From contig JBOHLS010000015.1 in assembly GCA_050729835.1 (NCBI GenBank), positions 1 to 64,000 on the forward strand: a DNA stretch of 64,000 nucleotides, in the 5' to 3' direction. The stretch comes from REEB95 sp050729835. Lineage in GTDB: Bacteria; Pseudomonadota; Alphaproteobacteria; ATCC43930; CGMCC-115725. The position numbers were made by a program, and so were the translations under genes. Numbering within the stretch: the stretch's first letter is position 1; each line of letters opens with the position of its first letter. The notes beneath the pieces were generated by a model. The model was not told the origin of the DNA. It saw only the letters and a list, made by a program, of their open reading frames with translations, and searched no databases. Positions 35,232 through 45,272 of this stretch are shown in pieces.

Positions 35232-35689
35232 CGCGCCACCCGGATCGGCGTGAGCGTCGGCACCGGGCTCGCCGCGCGGCGCCGGCGGCGCTCCCAGTCG
35301 CGCGCCCGGCGCTGCGCCGCCTGAATTTCCATCGTCGTCAACTGCGAGCAGGTATTCTTGTAGCCGTCCTGCGCGCGCTGGCGGTGGACGCCGTCGAGTC
35401 CGGTCATGGCCACGACGAACCACTGGCAGGCGCGGCCGTAGTTCCGAGCGGCAGCCGGCCCGGCGGCATAGAGTTCGGCGAGCCGCATCTGGGCCCGCGG
35501 CTGGCCGTGCTCGGCCGCCCGCAACAGCCACTTCATGGCTTCGTCGCGGTTGCTGGCTATGGCATTGCCGTTGTCGTCGGTTGGCGGGATCGCATTGCCG
35601 TGGTCGTCGATCCGGTTGTCGTACATTACGCCGAGATTGTATTCGGCGTCGGGATCGCCCTTGATGGCGGCCACGAGCAGACGCTTCAT
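35228..35689 (-). CDS. Sel1-repeat protein
   Basis: A 153-residue protein with at least two Sel1/TPR-like units: LLVAAIKGDPDAEYNLGVMY and AMKWLLRAAEHGQPRAQMRL-AELYAAG. Sel1 repeats form helical protein-interaction scaffolds. No signal peptide is evident and the C-terminal 45 residues are arginine-rich. It may begin a small operon with the 33-residue membrane peptide and the cold-shock gene. Partner unknown. Confidence 0.75.
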   Translation of the reverse strand: MKRLLVAAIKGDPDAEYNLGVMYDNRIDDHGNAIPPTDDNGNAIASNRDEAMKWLLRAAEHGQPRAQMRLAELYAAGPAAARNYGRACQWFVVAMTGLDGVHRQRAQDGYKNTCSQLTTMEIQAAQRRARDWERRRRRAASPVPTLTPIRVAR

Positions 35690-35853
35690 CGAAAACTCCT
35701 GACAATGTCGGATCGCGACGGGCGTCGTGCGGGTCGAATCGGCGGCAAGCGGACGAGAGAGTAGAACATATCGTGCGCCGGCGCGCGTTTTACAACGAAC
35801 GCGGCAAAATATTTATCGCGCCGCGATCGAAGCAAGGGCGATAAGGGTCTGTT

Positions 35854-36540
35854 CTACTTGTCTAATACCCGGACCCTACCGTCCTCGAGCGCGAGGATGC
35901 GATCCATCCGGCGGGCCAACTCGAGATTGTGCGTGGCGATCAGCGCCGCCAAGCCGGTGCGGCGCACCAGGTCGAGCAGCACGCCCACCACCTCGCCGGC
36001 GGTCTCGTGGTCGAGATTGCCGGTCGGCTCGTCGCCCAGCAGCAGCTTCGGCCGGTTGGCGAGCGCGCGGACGATGGCGACGCGCTGCTGCTCGCCGCCC
36101 GACAGCCGCGCCGGCCGGTGATCGGCGCGCGCCGTCAACCCCACCTGCCCCAAAAGCTCCAACGCCCGCCCCCGCGCCGCGCGTTTGTTCACGCTGGCGA
36201 TCATCTGCGGCAGCATGACGTTCTCGGCGGCCGAAAATTCCGGTAGCAGCTGATGGAACTGATAGACGAAGCCGATGGTTGAGCGGCGAATCTTGGTGCG
36301 TTCCTCGTCGCCCATCGCGCCGCAATCGCGGCCGCCGAGCAGCACCGCGCCGCCGTCGGGCTTCTCCAGCAGGCCGGCAAGATGCAGCAAGGTGGATTTG
36401 CCGGCGCCGGACGGCCCGACCAACGCCGCGGTCTCGCCCGCCTTCACCGTGAAATTCACGCCGCGCAGCACCGGCAACTGGTTACCGGCTTGGACATAGG
36501 TCCGCTCGACGTCGCGCAGCGTCAGCGCGAAGTCATTCAT
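35854..36540 (-). CDS. lolD: Lipoprotein-releasing ABC transporter ATP-binding protein
   Basis: A 228-residue ATPase that powers release of outer-membrane lipoproteins to LolA. Walker A GPSGAGKST (about residue 39), the family loop VYQFHQLLPEFSAAENVMLPQ, signature LSGGEQQRVAIVRAL, Walker B LLLGDEPTGNLD and the closing ATHNLELARRMDRILALEDG. The LLPEF loop is typical of LolD. It overlaps the end of lolC by eight bases. Confidence 0.95.
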   Translation of the reverse strand: MNDFALTLRDVERTYVQAGNQLPVLRGVNFTVKAGETAALVGPSGAGKSTLLHLAGLLEKPDGGAVLLGGRDCGAMGDEERTKIRRSTIGFVYQFHQLLPEFSAAENVMLPQMIASVNKRAARGRALELLGQVGLTARADHRPARLSGGEQQRVAIVRALANRPKLLLGDEPTGNLDHETAGEVVGVLLDLVRRTGLAALIATHNLELARRMDRILALEDGRVRVLDK

Positions 36541-37780
36541 AGCGCAGCGCCTCGACCGGATCGAGACGCGCCGCCCGCCAGGACGGATAGATGGTGGCGA
36601 GGAACGACAGCGCCAGCGCCATGGCGACCACCGAGCCGACCTCGTAGGGATCGATGCGCGCCGGAATCTGCGTCAGGAAATAGATCTCGGCCGAGAACAG
36701 ATTGACGCCGATGATGCTCTGGATGAACTGGCGGATGGCCTCGATATGGGCAGCGAACTCGACGCCGAGGACGAAACCCAGCGCGGTACCGACGATGCCG
36801 ATCGACGCGCCCGATAGCATGAAGATGCGCAGGATCATGCCGCGCGTCGCGCCCATGGTGCGCAGCACAGCGATGTCCCGGCCCTTGTCTTTGACCAGCA
36901 TGATCATGCTGGAGATGACGTTGAAGGCGGCGACGACGATGATCAGCGTCAGGATCAGGAACATGACGTTGCGCTCGATCTCGACGGCGTTGAAGAACGA
37001 CAGGTTGCTCTGCTGCCAGTCGAAGATGCGCAGGCGGCCGCCGAGCGCCGCTCCCACCGCCTTGTCATAGGCGCGCACGTCGTCGGGCTTGGCGACGAAG
37101 ACCGAGATGTCGGACACCGCTTTCGGCAGCTGGAAGTAGATCTGCGCCTGGGACATCGGCATGAAAATGACGCTGCTGTCGAATTCGTACATGCCGACGT
37201 TGAAGGTACCGGCGACACGATAGGCCTTGATGCGCGGCATGGTGCCGAAGGCGGTCGCCGTGCCTTGCGGCGAGATCAGCGTCACGCTGTCGCCGGGCCT
37301 TACGCCAAGTTTGAAGGCGAGCCGCTGGCCAATAATGATGCCTCCGTCGTTGAAGCCGGCAAGCGCGTCAGGCGAGAGATTCTTGGCGATCAGGCTTTGC
37401 GCCCGGATGGTTTGCGCACTGACGCCGCGCACCAGCACGCCCGACGATTGGTTGCGCGAGGTCGCCATCACCTGGCCCTCGATCTCGGGATAAGCCGCGG
37501 TGACGCCGGGCACGGATCTGATCTTGGCGGCGATCCGGTCGAAGTCGTCGAGCGGCGCGCCGGGCGTCGAATAGACCGTGATATGGCCGTTGAATCCCAA
37601 AATGCGGTCGAGCAGATCGGCGCGGAATCCGTTCATCACCGCCATGACGATGATCAGCGTCGCGACGCCGAGCATGATGCCCAACAGCGAGAACACCGCG
37701 ATCACCGAGACAAAGCCTTCCTGCCGCCGCGAACGCAGATAGCGGAAGGCTATCATCCGCTCGAACGCACCGAGAATCAT
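36533..37780 (-). CDS. lolC: Lipoprotein-releasing ABC transporter permease (LolC/LolE family)
   Basis: A 415-residue permease: one N-terminal membrane helix, a periplasmic domain of about 200 residues, then three C-terminal helices (VMFLILTLIIVVAAFNVISS; MILRIFMLSGASIGIVGTA; VVAMALALSFLATIYPSW) and the family ending ARLDPVEALRYE. The start ERMIAFRYLRSRRQEGFVSVI is typical. Only one permease gene is present, as in most alphaproteobacteria, where a single LolC/E-like (LolF) protein forms the dimer. Confidence 0.93.
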   Translation of the reverse strand: MILGAFERMIAFRYLRSRRQEGFVSVIAVFSLLGIMLGVATLIIVMAVMNGFRADLLDRILGFNGHITVYSTPGAPLDDFDRIAAKIRSVPGVTAAYPEIEGQVMATSRNQSSGVLVRGVSAQTIRAQSLIAKNLSPDALAGFNDGGIIIGQRLAFKLGVRPGDSVTLISPQGTATAFGTMPRIKAYRVAGTFNVGMYEFDSSVIFMPMSQAQIYFQLPKAVSDISVFVAKPDDVRAYDKAVGAALGGRLRIFDWQQSNLSFFNAVEIERNVMFLILTLIIVVAAFNVISSMIMLVKDKGRDIAVLRTMGATRGMILRIFMLSGASIGIVGTALGFVLGVEFAAHIEAIRQFIQSIIGVNLFSAEIYFLTQIPARIDPYEVGSVVAMALALSFLATIYPSWRAARLDPVEALRYE

Positions 37781-37796
37781 GAGCGCACCGGCGCCT

Positions 37797-37911
37797 CATC
37801 CTTCGAGACGGCCCTGCGGGCCTCCTCGGGATGAGACAATCTTTTCTGGGACCACAAAAAATCATCCCCATGCTGAGGAGCAATCCGCAGGATCGCGTCT
37901 CGAAGCACGCA
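37797..37911. repeat. Dispersed inverted repeat, family 3 (CCTTCGAGACG...CGTCTCGAAG)
   Basis: The ends CCTTCGAGACG and CGTCTCGAAGC are complementary, and inner blocks TCCTCGGGATGAG and CATGCTGAGGAG also pair. A second copy lies at 56064-56160 inside the nuo operon. This one fills the proS-lolC intergenic space. Confidence 0.75.
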
Positions 37912-37931
37912 TGGAGTATTTGCAACGGCCA

Positions 37932-39242
37932 TCATCGGCTGCCAGCCAGCCGGGCCGCCGCCGCGTCGGGCGGCAGCTCCTCTTTGGCGCCGGTTTTGCG
38001 TTCCTTGATCTCGACTACGCCCTGCTTGAGGCCGCGCGGGCCGATGACGATCTGCCACGGCAGGCCGATCAGGTCCATGGTCGCGAACTTGGCGCCGGGC
38101 GATTCCTCGCGCTCGTCGTAGAGCGTGTCGATGCCCGCCTGCGTCAGTCGCCGATAGAGCGCCTCGCCGGCAACGGCGCAGTCCTTGTCGCCCGGCCGCA
38201 GATTGACCAGGCCGACGCGGAACGGCGCCACGCTCTCGGGCCAGACGATGCCCGCCTCGTCGTGGAACGCTTCGATGATCGCGCCGACGAGACGCGACAC
38301 GCCGATGCCGTAGGAGCCCATCTCGACCGCGACGGTGTCGCCCTTGGGGCCGGCGACCGTCGCCTTCATCGGCGCCGAGTACTTGGTGCCGAAATAGAAC
38401 AGCTGGCCGACCTCGATGCCGCGCGCCTCGCGCCGCCGCGCCTCGGGCACGCGCGCGAAGGCCGCCGGATCGTGCTTCTCGTCGGTGGCGGCGTACCATT
38501 TCAGCAGCTCGTCCTGCACCGTCGGACTCGACGGGTCGAGCTTGTCCTCGTCGAGACTCTCGATGTCGCTGTCGAAATAGAGCTGGCTTTCGCCGGTGTC
38601 GGCTTGCACGTGAAATTCGTGACTGAGATCGCCGCCGATCGGCCCGGTCGCGGCGCGCACCGGGATCGGCGTCAAGCCCATGCGCTTGAAGGTCCTCATG
38701 TAGGCCTTGAACATGCGGAAGTACGAGACCAGCGACGCCGCCTTGTCGATGTCGAAGGAATAGTTGTCCTTCATCAGGAATTCGCGCCCGCGCATGACGC
38801 CAAAACGCGGCCGCACTTCGTCGCGAAATTTCCACTGGATGTGATAGAGGTTCTTGGGCAGGTCACGATAGCTCTTCACCGCCTGGCGGAAGATCTCGGT
38901 GATCAGCTCCTCGTTGGTCGGGCCATAGAGCATCTCGCGCTTGTGCCGGTCCTTGATGCGCAGCATCTCCTCGCCGTAGTCCTCGTAACGGCCGCTCTCG
39001 CGCCAGAGTTCCGCCGGCTGGAGCGTCGGCATGAGCAGTTCTTGCGCGCCGGCGGCTTCCTGCTCCTCGCGCACGATCTGCTCGACCTTTTGCAGCACGC
39101 GAAAGCCCAGCGGCAGCCAAGTATAGATGCCGGCGGCGGTCTGCCGGATCATGCCGGCGCGCAGCATCAGGCGGTGCGACGCGATCTGCGCCTCGTTCGG
39201 CGTCTCCTTGAGCAGCGGCAGGAAATACTGGGACAGGCGCAT
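37932..39242 (-). CDS. proS: Prolyl-tRNA synthetase
   Basis: A class II aminoacyl-tRNA synthetase of the short alphaproteobacterial form (436 residues, without the editing insert). It opens MRLSQYFLPLLKETPNEAQ and has GIYTWLPLGFRVLQKVEQIV, motif 2 (IQWKFRDEVRPRFGVMRGRE then FLMKDNYSFD), motif 3 (GSYGIGVSRLVGAI) and an anticodon-binding domain from about residue 340. The frame is open to 39356, but ATG 39242 matches the family N-terminus. It charges tRNA-Pro in the cytoplasm. Confidence 0.96.
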   Translation of the reverse strand: MRLSQYFLPLLKETPNEAQIASHRLMLRAGMIRQTAAGIYTWLPLGFRVLQKVEQIVREEQEAAGAQELLMPTLQPAELWRESGRYEDYGEEMLRIKDRHKREMLYGPTNEELITEIFRQAVKSYRDLPKNLYHIQWKFRDEVRPRFGVMRGREFLMKDNYSFDIDKAASLVSYFRMFKAYMRTFKRMGLTPIPVRAATGPIGGDLSHEFHVQADTGESQLYFDSDIESLDEDKLDPSSPTVQDELLKWYAATDEKHDPAAFARVPEARRREARGIEVGQLFYFGTKYSAPMKATVAGPKGDTVAVEMGSYGIGVSRLVGAIIEAFHDEAGIVWPESVAPFRVGLVNLRPGDKDCAVAGEALYRRLTQAGIDTLYDEREESPGAKFATMDLIGLPWQIVIGPRGLKQGVVEIKERKTGAKEELPPDAAAARLAGSR

Positions 39243-39339
39243 CGCGAGTCGGGCCTTTCGAGGAGCGGGAACGGCGCCGCACTCTAGCCGATGCCCGCGC
39301 GATAGGCCAAGATGGCGCGGACTTCGGGGAACCAGCGCG

Positions 39340-39851
39340 ATGACGTGGGAAGCCATGCTCGAGACCTATTTCCAGCTCAAGACCAACGGCACGACCGTGC
39401 GCATCGAGGTGGTGGCGGGCCTCACCACCTTTCTCACCATGGCCTACATCGTCTTCGTTAATCCGATGATTCTGGGCGATACCGGCATGGACAAGGGCGC
39501 GGTGTTCATCGCCACGTGTGTCGCCTGTGCAATAGGCACGCTGGTGATGGGGCTCTACGCCAACTATCCGCGGGCGCTGGCGCCGGGCATGGGCCTCAAC
39601 GCCTATTTCATCTACTGCGTGGTCAAGGGCATGCATTACTCGTGGGTGGTGGCTCTCGGCGCGGTGTTCATCTCCGGCGTGCTGTTCATGGTGCTAAGCG
39701 TGATGCGGGTGCGGGAATGGATCGTCGACGCCATTCCGCAATCCCAAAAGATTATGCCGCGATCAAATTGCTCGCCGGTCTCTTCAAGGAAGCGAACCCG
39801 GCGGTGATCGTGCTCGGCCTCGTGTTTCTCGTCCGCTTCGTCGAGCTTTAG
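39340..39851 (+). pseudogene. AzgA-type (NCS2) purine permease with large internal deletion
   Basis: From ATG 39340 the first ~136 codons are a good AzgA-like permease: MLETYFQLKTNGTTVRIEVV, LTTFLTMAYIVFVNPMIL, YPRALAPGMGLNAYFIY. After VREWIVDAIPQSQK the frame runs into a short nonsense tail. In another frame the next bases read DYAAIKLLAGLFKEANPAVI-VLGLVFLVRF and a stop, which is the C-terminal end of the same family. Full-length members have about 430 residues, so roughly 260 central codons are missing and the junction is out of frame. Non-functional as a transporter. Confidence 0.82.
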
Positions 39852-39875
39852 TGAAACTCTTCGCATTGCGCCTCG

Positions 39876-39976
39876 CCCCCTCACCCTTCCCTCTCCTCCA
39901 ATTTGGGGAGAGGGTTGCTTTGAGTTGGCAAGCCCGAGCTTGTCGGGAGGCAAGCCCTACTCAAAGCTGGGTGAGG
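39876..39976. repeat. Dispersed palindromic repeat, family 1 (full length)
   Basis: CCCCCTCACCCTTCCCTCTC, a central hairpin (CTCCAATTTGGGGAG), and an end CAAAGCTGGGTGAGGAG. It matches the copy at 7128-7224 and the one rebuilt by joining the flanks of island 1. It lies just after the permease pseudogene. Confidence 0.8.
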
Positions 39977-40089
39977 AGCATGAGTAATCGCGCTCACGAT
40001 TAGAGCGGTTCCAGAAAATTTCATTTGCGATGGCGACGGGAATCCGCAAACATCCCTCCCGCCATAAGCGGCGCACGCGAGAATGCGTC

Positions 40090-40212
40090 CGGGCCCAAGT
40101 TTAGGGAGGAAGTGTCGTCGCAAGACGGTGGGGGTGTACCCTAAACCGACAAGCCGCTCCGAAAAAGGCGGCAACGTCTCTGGCAAGACCGTCTGGTCTT
40201 GCCAAATTTTTT
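40090..40212 (+). ncRNA. Candidate structured small RNA ending in an intrinsic terminator
   Basis: Plus-strand sequence that can form an 8-bp stem GTTTAGGG (40099-40106) / CCCTAAAC (40139-40146) enclosing a CGTC-GCAA-GACG hairpin with a GNRA loop, then GCCG...CGGC (40153-40172), then a strong terminator. No open reading frame with a ribosome site covers it. It fills the ~380-bp gap between the permease pseudogene and tag, outside the family 1 repeat. I do not recognise a known RNA family. The 5' end is a guess. Confidence 0.4.
40181..40212 (+). terminator. Rho-independent terminator
   Basis: TGGCAAGACC, loop GTCT, GGTCTTGCCA (10-bp perfect stem) followed by AATTTTTT. Orientation is plus, 23 bases before the end of the convergent tag gene. 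Confidence 0.85.
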
Positions 40213-40234
40213 GCCGACAACCAAAAACTAAAAA

Positions 40235-40786
40235 TTATTTCATGTCGCGCGTGGCATGCCACGCCGGCTCGAGACGGAGCACGCGGCTGTAGACCGGACA
40301 ACTCTGCACGTGCGCGCCCGGCAGATAGCCGAGGCTCATCAGGAACTCGCCGACGATCTCGCCGCCGGTGAAGCGGAAATTCTCCTTGAACAGCGCGACC
40401 CACGCCGCCTTGGAGCGCGGGTGGTGCGCGTCGAGCCATTGCGCGAACGAGCCGTGGCTGGTGCGGATCGCCCGGAGCCGCCGCGCGTTTGCGATCACCG
40501 CGTCGATTTTCAGCCGGTTGCGGATGATGCCGGAATCGGCGAGCAGGCGGCGGATGTCGCGCGCGCCGAAGCGCGCCACCTTGTCGATGTCGTAAGCGGC
40601 GAAGGCGCGAGCAAAGGCGGCGCGCTTTTTCAGCACGGTAAGCCACGACAGCCCCGCCTGGTTGATCTCGAGCGCCAGGCGCTCGAACAGCACGGCGTCG
40701 TCGCGCGCCGGAAAGCCGTATTCGCCGTCGTGATAAGGCCCATGAAACTCGTGGCCCAGCGCCTCGCGGCAGTATTTGGCGCTCAT
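40235..40786 (-). CDS. tag: DNA-3-methyladenine glycosylase I
   Basis: A 183-residue base-excision glycosylase. The family opening is CREALGHEFHGPYHDGEYGF with a zinc-ligand cysteine, followed by FERLALEINQAGLSWLTVLKKRAAF (normally E...QAGLSW), ARFGARDIRRLLADSGIIRNRLKI, and the C-terminal SLGYLPGAHVQSCPVY with further zinc ligands. It removes 3-methyladenine from alkylated DNA. ATG 40786 overlaps the stop of the DUF1467 gene by four bases; the frame is open further upstream. Confidence 0.93.
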   Translation of the reverse strand: MSAKYCREALGHEFHGPYHDGEYGFPARDDAVLFERLALEINQAGLSWLTVLKKRAAFARAFAAYDIDKVARFGARDIRRLLADSGIIRNRLKIDAVIANARRLRAIRTSHGSFAQWLDAHHPRSKAAWVALFKENFRFTGGEIVGEFLMSLGYLPGAHVQSCPVYSRVLRLEPAWHATRDMK

Positions 40787-41028
40787 CCGTAGGTCTGGGT
40801 ACGAATGCGCGCCAGCTCCCACAGCAGCGCCGAGCGGATGACGTACCACAGCACGACGGCGACCAGCGTGGTGACGACCGCCTTGATCAGCAGGTGCGGA
40901 TGCACCGGCGCGCCGGCGTCGTAGCCCTGGTCGCTTTCATTCGCCGGCTTCACGCCCCAGGGCAGCACGGCGAAAAGCGTCAGCCACCAGACGATGATGT
41001 AGAGCGCGACGTCGAAAATCCAATTCAT
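40783..41028 (-). CDS. DUF1467 family small membrane protein
   Basis: An 81-residue protein with two membrane helices (VALYIIVWWLTLFAVLPWGV and LIKAVVTTLVAVVLWYVI) and the family motif FAVLPWGVKP ... GAPVHPHLLIKA. DUF1467 genes are typical of alphaproteobacteria and usually lie between mce and proS, as here in broad terms. Function unknown; inner membrane. Coupled to tag by an ATGA overlap. Confidence 0.88.
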   Translation of the reverse strand: MNWIFDVALYIIVWWLTLFAVLPWGVKPANESDQGYDAGAPVHPHLLIKAVVTTLVAVVLWYVIRSALLWELARIRTQTYG

Positions 41029-41074
41029 AGGCGAAGCTTAGCGTGAAATCCCGGCGCGTCGAACGTTTCCCGCC

Positions 41075-42568
<1,494 letters not shown>

Positions 42569-42629
42569 GCCTCCGTCTCCCTGCGTGCGGCATTGCCCTA
42601 TTGATCGAACGATAGCCTAGCAGCAATCC

Positions 42630-43034
42630 CTAGACTTCCTCGAGTTCGATCAGCGTACCGCAGAAATCCTTGGGATGGAGGAACAGCACCGGTTTGCCGT
42701 GGGCCCCGATCGAGGGCTCGCCGTCGCCCAGCACGCGCATCCCCTCGCCCTCGAGCTTGTCGCGCGCCGCCAGGATGTCCTCGACCTCGTAGCACAGATG
42801 GTGCATGCCGCCGGCGGGGTTCCGCTCCAGAAATCCCCTTATCGGGGATCTCTCCCCTATAGGCTCGAGCAGCTCGATCTTGGTATTGGGCAGCGTGACG
42901 AAGACGGTGGTGACGCCGTGCGCCGGCAACGGCACCGGCGCGGACACCTGCGCGCCGAGCAACTCGCGATAGAGCTTCGCTGCCGCCTTGACGTCAGACA
43001 CGACGATGGCGACGTGGTTGAGGCGGCCGATCAT
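42630..43034 (-). CDS. mce: Methylmalonyl-CoA epimerase
   Basis: A 134-residue protein of the glyoxalase fold: IGRLNHVAIVVSDVKAAAKL, FVTLPNTKIELLEPIGERSP, FLERNPAGGMHHLCYEVEDI and VLFLHPKDFCGTLIELEEV, with the metal-binding His and Glu in the usual places. It interconverts (2R)- and (2S)-methylmalonyl-CoA. ATG 43034 is used; a GTG two codons upstream is possible. Follows rnj, as in many alphaproteobacteria. Confidence 0.94.
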   Translation of the reverse strand: MIGRLNHVAIVVSDVKAAAKLYRELLGAQVSAPVPLPAHGVTTVFVTLPNTKIELLEPIGERSPIRGFLERNPAGGMHHLCYEVEDILAARDKLEGEGMRVLGDGEPSIGAHGKPVLFLHPKDFCGTLIELEEV

Positions 43035-43056
43035 GGCCACGTTTTAACGCCCCCGC

Positions 43057-43163
43057 CCCGTCATTGCGAGCCGAAGGCGAAGCAATCCAGAAAGCCATGG
43101 ATTGCTTCGTCCTGCTTTCCGCTTCGCTGCCGCTCGCGGTCGCGGTCCTCGCAATGACGGGGC
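43057..43163. repeat. Dispersed repeat, family 2
   Basis: CCCGTCATTGCGAG...GAAGCAATCCAGAAAG and, inverted, CATGGATTGCTTCG...CTCGCAATGACGGGG. The outer ends are perfectly complementary over about 15 bp. It fills the space between rnj and mce. Confidence 0.8.
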
Positions 43164-43168
43164 GGAGA

Positions 43169-44830
43169 TCACAGTCTCACCAGATGCACCTGGGTCACCG
43201 GCTTCTTGCCGTGCCAGTCGCGCAGCGAGCGGCGGATGGCGAGCCGCGCCGCCTCGCGTACCTTGTCGTCGTCGCGGCGGTCGCGCGCGCCCAGCTCGTC
43301 GAGCGCCTGCGCCACGCGCGCCGCCAGCGCCTCGCCCGAATCCTCGCTCGGCACGCCTTCGACCGAGACCTGCGGCGGTGCCAACAGTGTGCCGGCACGA
43401 TCCATCACCAGCGTCGCCAGCGCCGCGCCGTTGAACACCATGCGCTGGCGGTTCTTGAGGGTCTCACCTTTGGCGTCGAGCAGCGTGTTGGCATCCACAG
43501 CCAAGCGGCCGGTCGGCACCTCGCCGACCACCGAGGCCGGGCCGGGCGCCAGCTTCACCACCTCGCCGTTCTTCGTCACCACCGTCTGGCTCACCTGGCA
43601 TTGCTCGGCAAGCCGCGCCTGCGCCAAAAGGTGCCGCGTCTCGCCGTGCACCGGCACTGCGATCCGGGGCCGCACCGTCTGGTACATGCGGATCAGCTCG
43701 TCCTGCGCCGGATGGCCAGAGACGTGGACATGCGCGTCGTGCTCGGTGACGATCTCGACGCCGAGCGCAGCCAGGGCGTTATGCAGCCGGCCAATGGCGC
43801 GCTCGTTGCCGGGAATGATGCGCGACGAGAAGATGACGCAATCGCCCTTCTCGAGCGCAATCTCGGGGTGCTCGTCGGCGGCGATGCGGACCAGCGCCGA
43901 TCGCGGCTCGCCCTGGCTGCCAGTGCAGATCAGCAGCACTTTCTCGCGCGGCAGATACGACGCCTCTTCCTCGGTGAGGAACGGCGGCACGCCCTGGAGA
44001 TAGCCGGTCTCGCGCGCCGCGTGCTCGATGCGCCAGAGCGAGCGGCCGACCAGCGCGGCGTGGCGGTCGTGCGCCTGGGCCGCGGCGGCAATCGAGGCGA
44101 GCCGCGCCACATTCGAGGCGAAACAGGCGACGGCGACGCGGTTCTTCTTCCGGCCGACGAGGTCGATCAGCGTCCGGCGCACGTCGGCTTCCGAGCCCGC
44201 CTCGCCCGGCCTGAGCGCGTTGGTCGAATCGCAGATCATGGCGAGGACGCCTTCGTCGCCCAAACGCCGCAGGGCCGCCATGTCCGAGCGGTCGCCAACC
44301 AGCGGATCGGGATCGAACTTCCAGTCGCCGGTGTGCAACACAGTGCCGAGCGGCGTGCGCAGCACCACGGCGTTGGGCTCGGGGATCGAGTGCGTCAAGG
44401 TTATCAATTCGATTTCGAAGGGCCCGACGCTGAACTTGCCCGACAGCGGCACTTCCGTGATCGGCACCTGATGCTCGAGCCCGGCCTCGATCAACTTGAG
44501 GCGCAGCACCGCGGCGGTGAACGGCGTGGCGTAGACCGGGCACTTGAAGCGCGGCCAGAGATACTGGATGGCGCCGATGTGATCCTCGTGCGCGTGCGTC
44601 ACGATCAGACCGTCGAGCGCATCGGCATGCGCCGCGATGAACGCCGGATCGGGCATGATGACGTCGACACCGGGCAGCGTGTCGTCGGCGAACGAGATGC
44701 CGCAATCGACCATCAGCCAGCGGCCCTGGTAGCCGTAAAGCGACAGGTTCATGCCGATCTCGCCCACCCCGCCCAGCGCCAGGAAGGCGAGTTCGTCGGG
44801 CCGGTTGGGTGCGGGCGCGGCGCCGTTCAT
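43169..44830 (-). CDS. rnj: Ribonuclease J
   Basis: A 553-residue metallo-beta-lactamase/beta-CASP ribonuclease acting as a 5'-3' exonuclease and endonuclease in RNA maturation. The zinc motif HAHEDHIG (about residue 78), TGDWKFDPDPLVGDRSDM, CDSTNALRPGEAGSE and the beta-CASP histidine motif HVSGHPAQDELIRM are clear. Length is typical of alphaproteobacterial RNase J. ATG 44830 is chosen; GTG 44839 is possible. It begins 58 bases from the left end of the IS1595-type transposon, which cuts it off from coaX and the nuo operon. Confidence 0.95.
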   Translation of the reverse strand: MNGAAPAPNRPDELAFLALGGVGEIGMNLSLYGYQGRWLMVDCGISFADDTLPGVDVIMPDPAFIAAHADALDGLIVTHAHEDHIGAIQYLWPRFKCPVYATPFTAAVLRLKLIEAGLEHQVPITEVPLSGKFSVGPFEIELITLTHSIPEPNAVVLRTPLGTVLHTGDWKFDPDPLVGDRSDMAALRRLGDEGVLAMICDSTNALRPGEAGSEADVRRTLIDLVGRKKNRVAVACFASNVARLASIAAAAQAHDRHAALVGRSLWRIEHAARETGYLQGVPPFLTEEEASYLPREKVLLICTGSQGEPRSALVRIAADEHPEIALEKGDCVIFSSRIIPGNERAIGRLHNALAALGVEIVTEHDAHVHVSGHPAQDELIRMYQTVRPRIAVPVHGETRHLLAQARLAEQCQVSQTVVTKNGEVVKLAPGPASVVGEVPTGRLAVDANTLLDAKGETLKNRQRMVFNGAALATLVMDRAGTLLAPPQVSVEGVPSEDSGEALAARVAQALDELGARDRRDDDKVREAARLAIRRSLRDWHGKKPVTQVHLVRL

Positions 44831-44867
44831 GCGCGGCACGTGAGCGACGCAGCAAAGTACTCTCCCC

Positions 44868-44887
44868 TCCCTTCCCTCCCCCTCGAG
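44868..44887. repeat. Left half of a family 1-like palindromic repeat interrupted by island 2
   Basis: Reads ...CCCTTCCCTCCCCCTCGAG up to the transposon end. Its other half continues at 48559 (CCCTCGAGGGGGGAGGG...). The last eight bases (44880-44887, CCCTCGAG) are the target duplication. Confidence 0.7.
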
Positions 44888-44912
44888 GGGAATGTGCGCG
44901 ATTGCAAACCCA
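44888..44912. repeat. Left terminal inverted repeat of the IS1595-type transposon
   Basis: 25 bp, identical in inverse orientation to 48534-48558; sequence similarity ends sharply inside at both ends. Confidence 0.9.
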
Positions 44913-44915
44913 ACA

Positions 44916-45272
44916 CTATTTGTGGCACGGGAACTTCTCGGAAAGGGCTACGGTAACGAGAAGTGACGCCGCTAGTTCTCGTGAAGATGAGGGGATTCGC
45001 TCAAGATAATCGATAACTATTTCCCGAAGGCGGAAACCGACAACGCCAGGTGGAATGCACGCACGGTATCCGCCGAAGATTGGTTGGCCACCGCCTAGCG
45101 TATCGGCAACCGCCTCAATATATCCGAAGCAAAATGATTCATTGGGCGGCAAAGTGCAATCGCTGTAAAGGCGACTCCCTGTCTCCCAATTGACGATCGA
45201 GTGTGCCTGCTCGGCGAATGCGGGCGTCGTTAGCGAAAGCGTTAGCGCTCCAACCAGAAAAGCAGTTCTCAT
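44916..45272 (-). CDS. Secreted Rap1a/Tai-like small protein
   Basis: A 118-residue protein with a clear signal peptide (MRTAFLVGALTLSLTTPAFA) and a mature domain resembling Rap1a/Tai immunity proteins: FCFGYIEAVADTL, ACIPPGVVGFRLREIVIDYL, and a closing AASLLVTVALSEKFPC. Four cysteines could form two disulfides. Rap1a/Tai proteins neutralise type VI amidase effectors in the periplasm, but many relatives have no known partner. The ATG overlaps the stop of the 53-aa gene (ATGA). The stop is four bases from the inverted repeat, so it ends the left operon of the transposon. Confidence 0.75.
   Translation of the reverse strand: MRTAFLVGALTLSLTTPAFAEQAHSIVNWETGSRLYSDCTLPPNESFCFGYIEAVADTLGGGQPIFGGYRACIPPGVVGFRLREIVIDYLERIPSSSRELAASLLVTVALSEKFPCHK

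Noticed and set aside
42822..42862. Apparent small palindromic insertion inside mce (CCCCTTATCGGGGA)
   Set aside because: The translation through it (SPIRGFLERNPAGG) matches the normal family sequence, so it is ordinary coding DNA.
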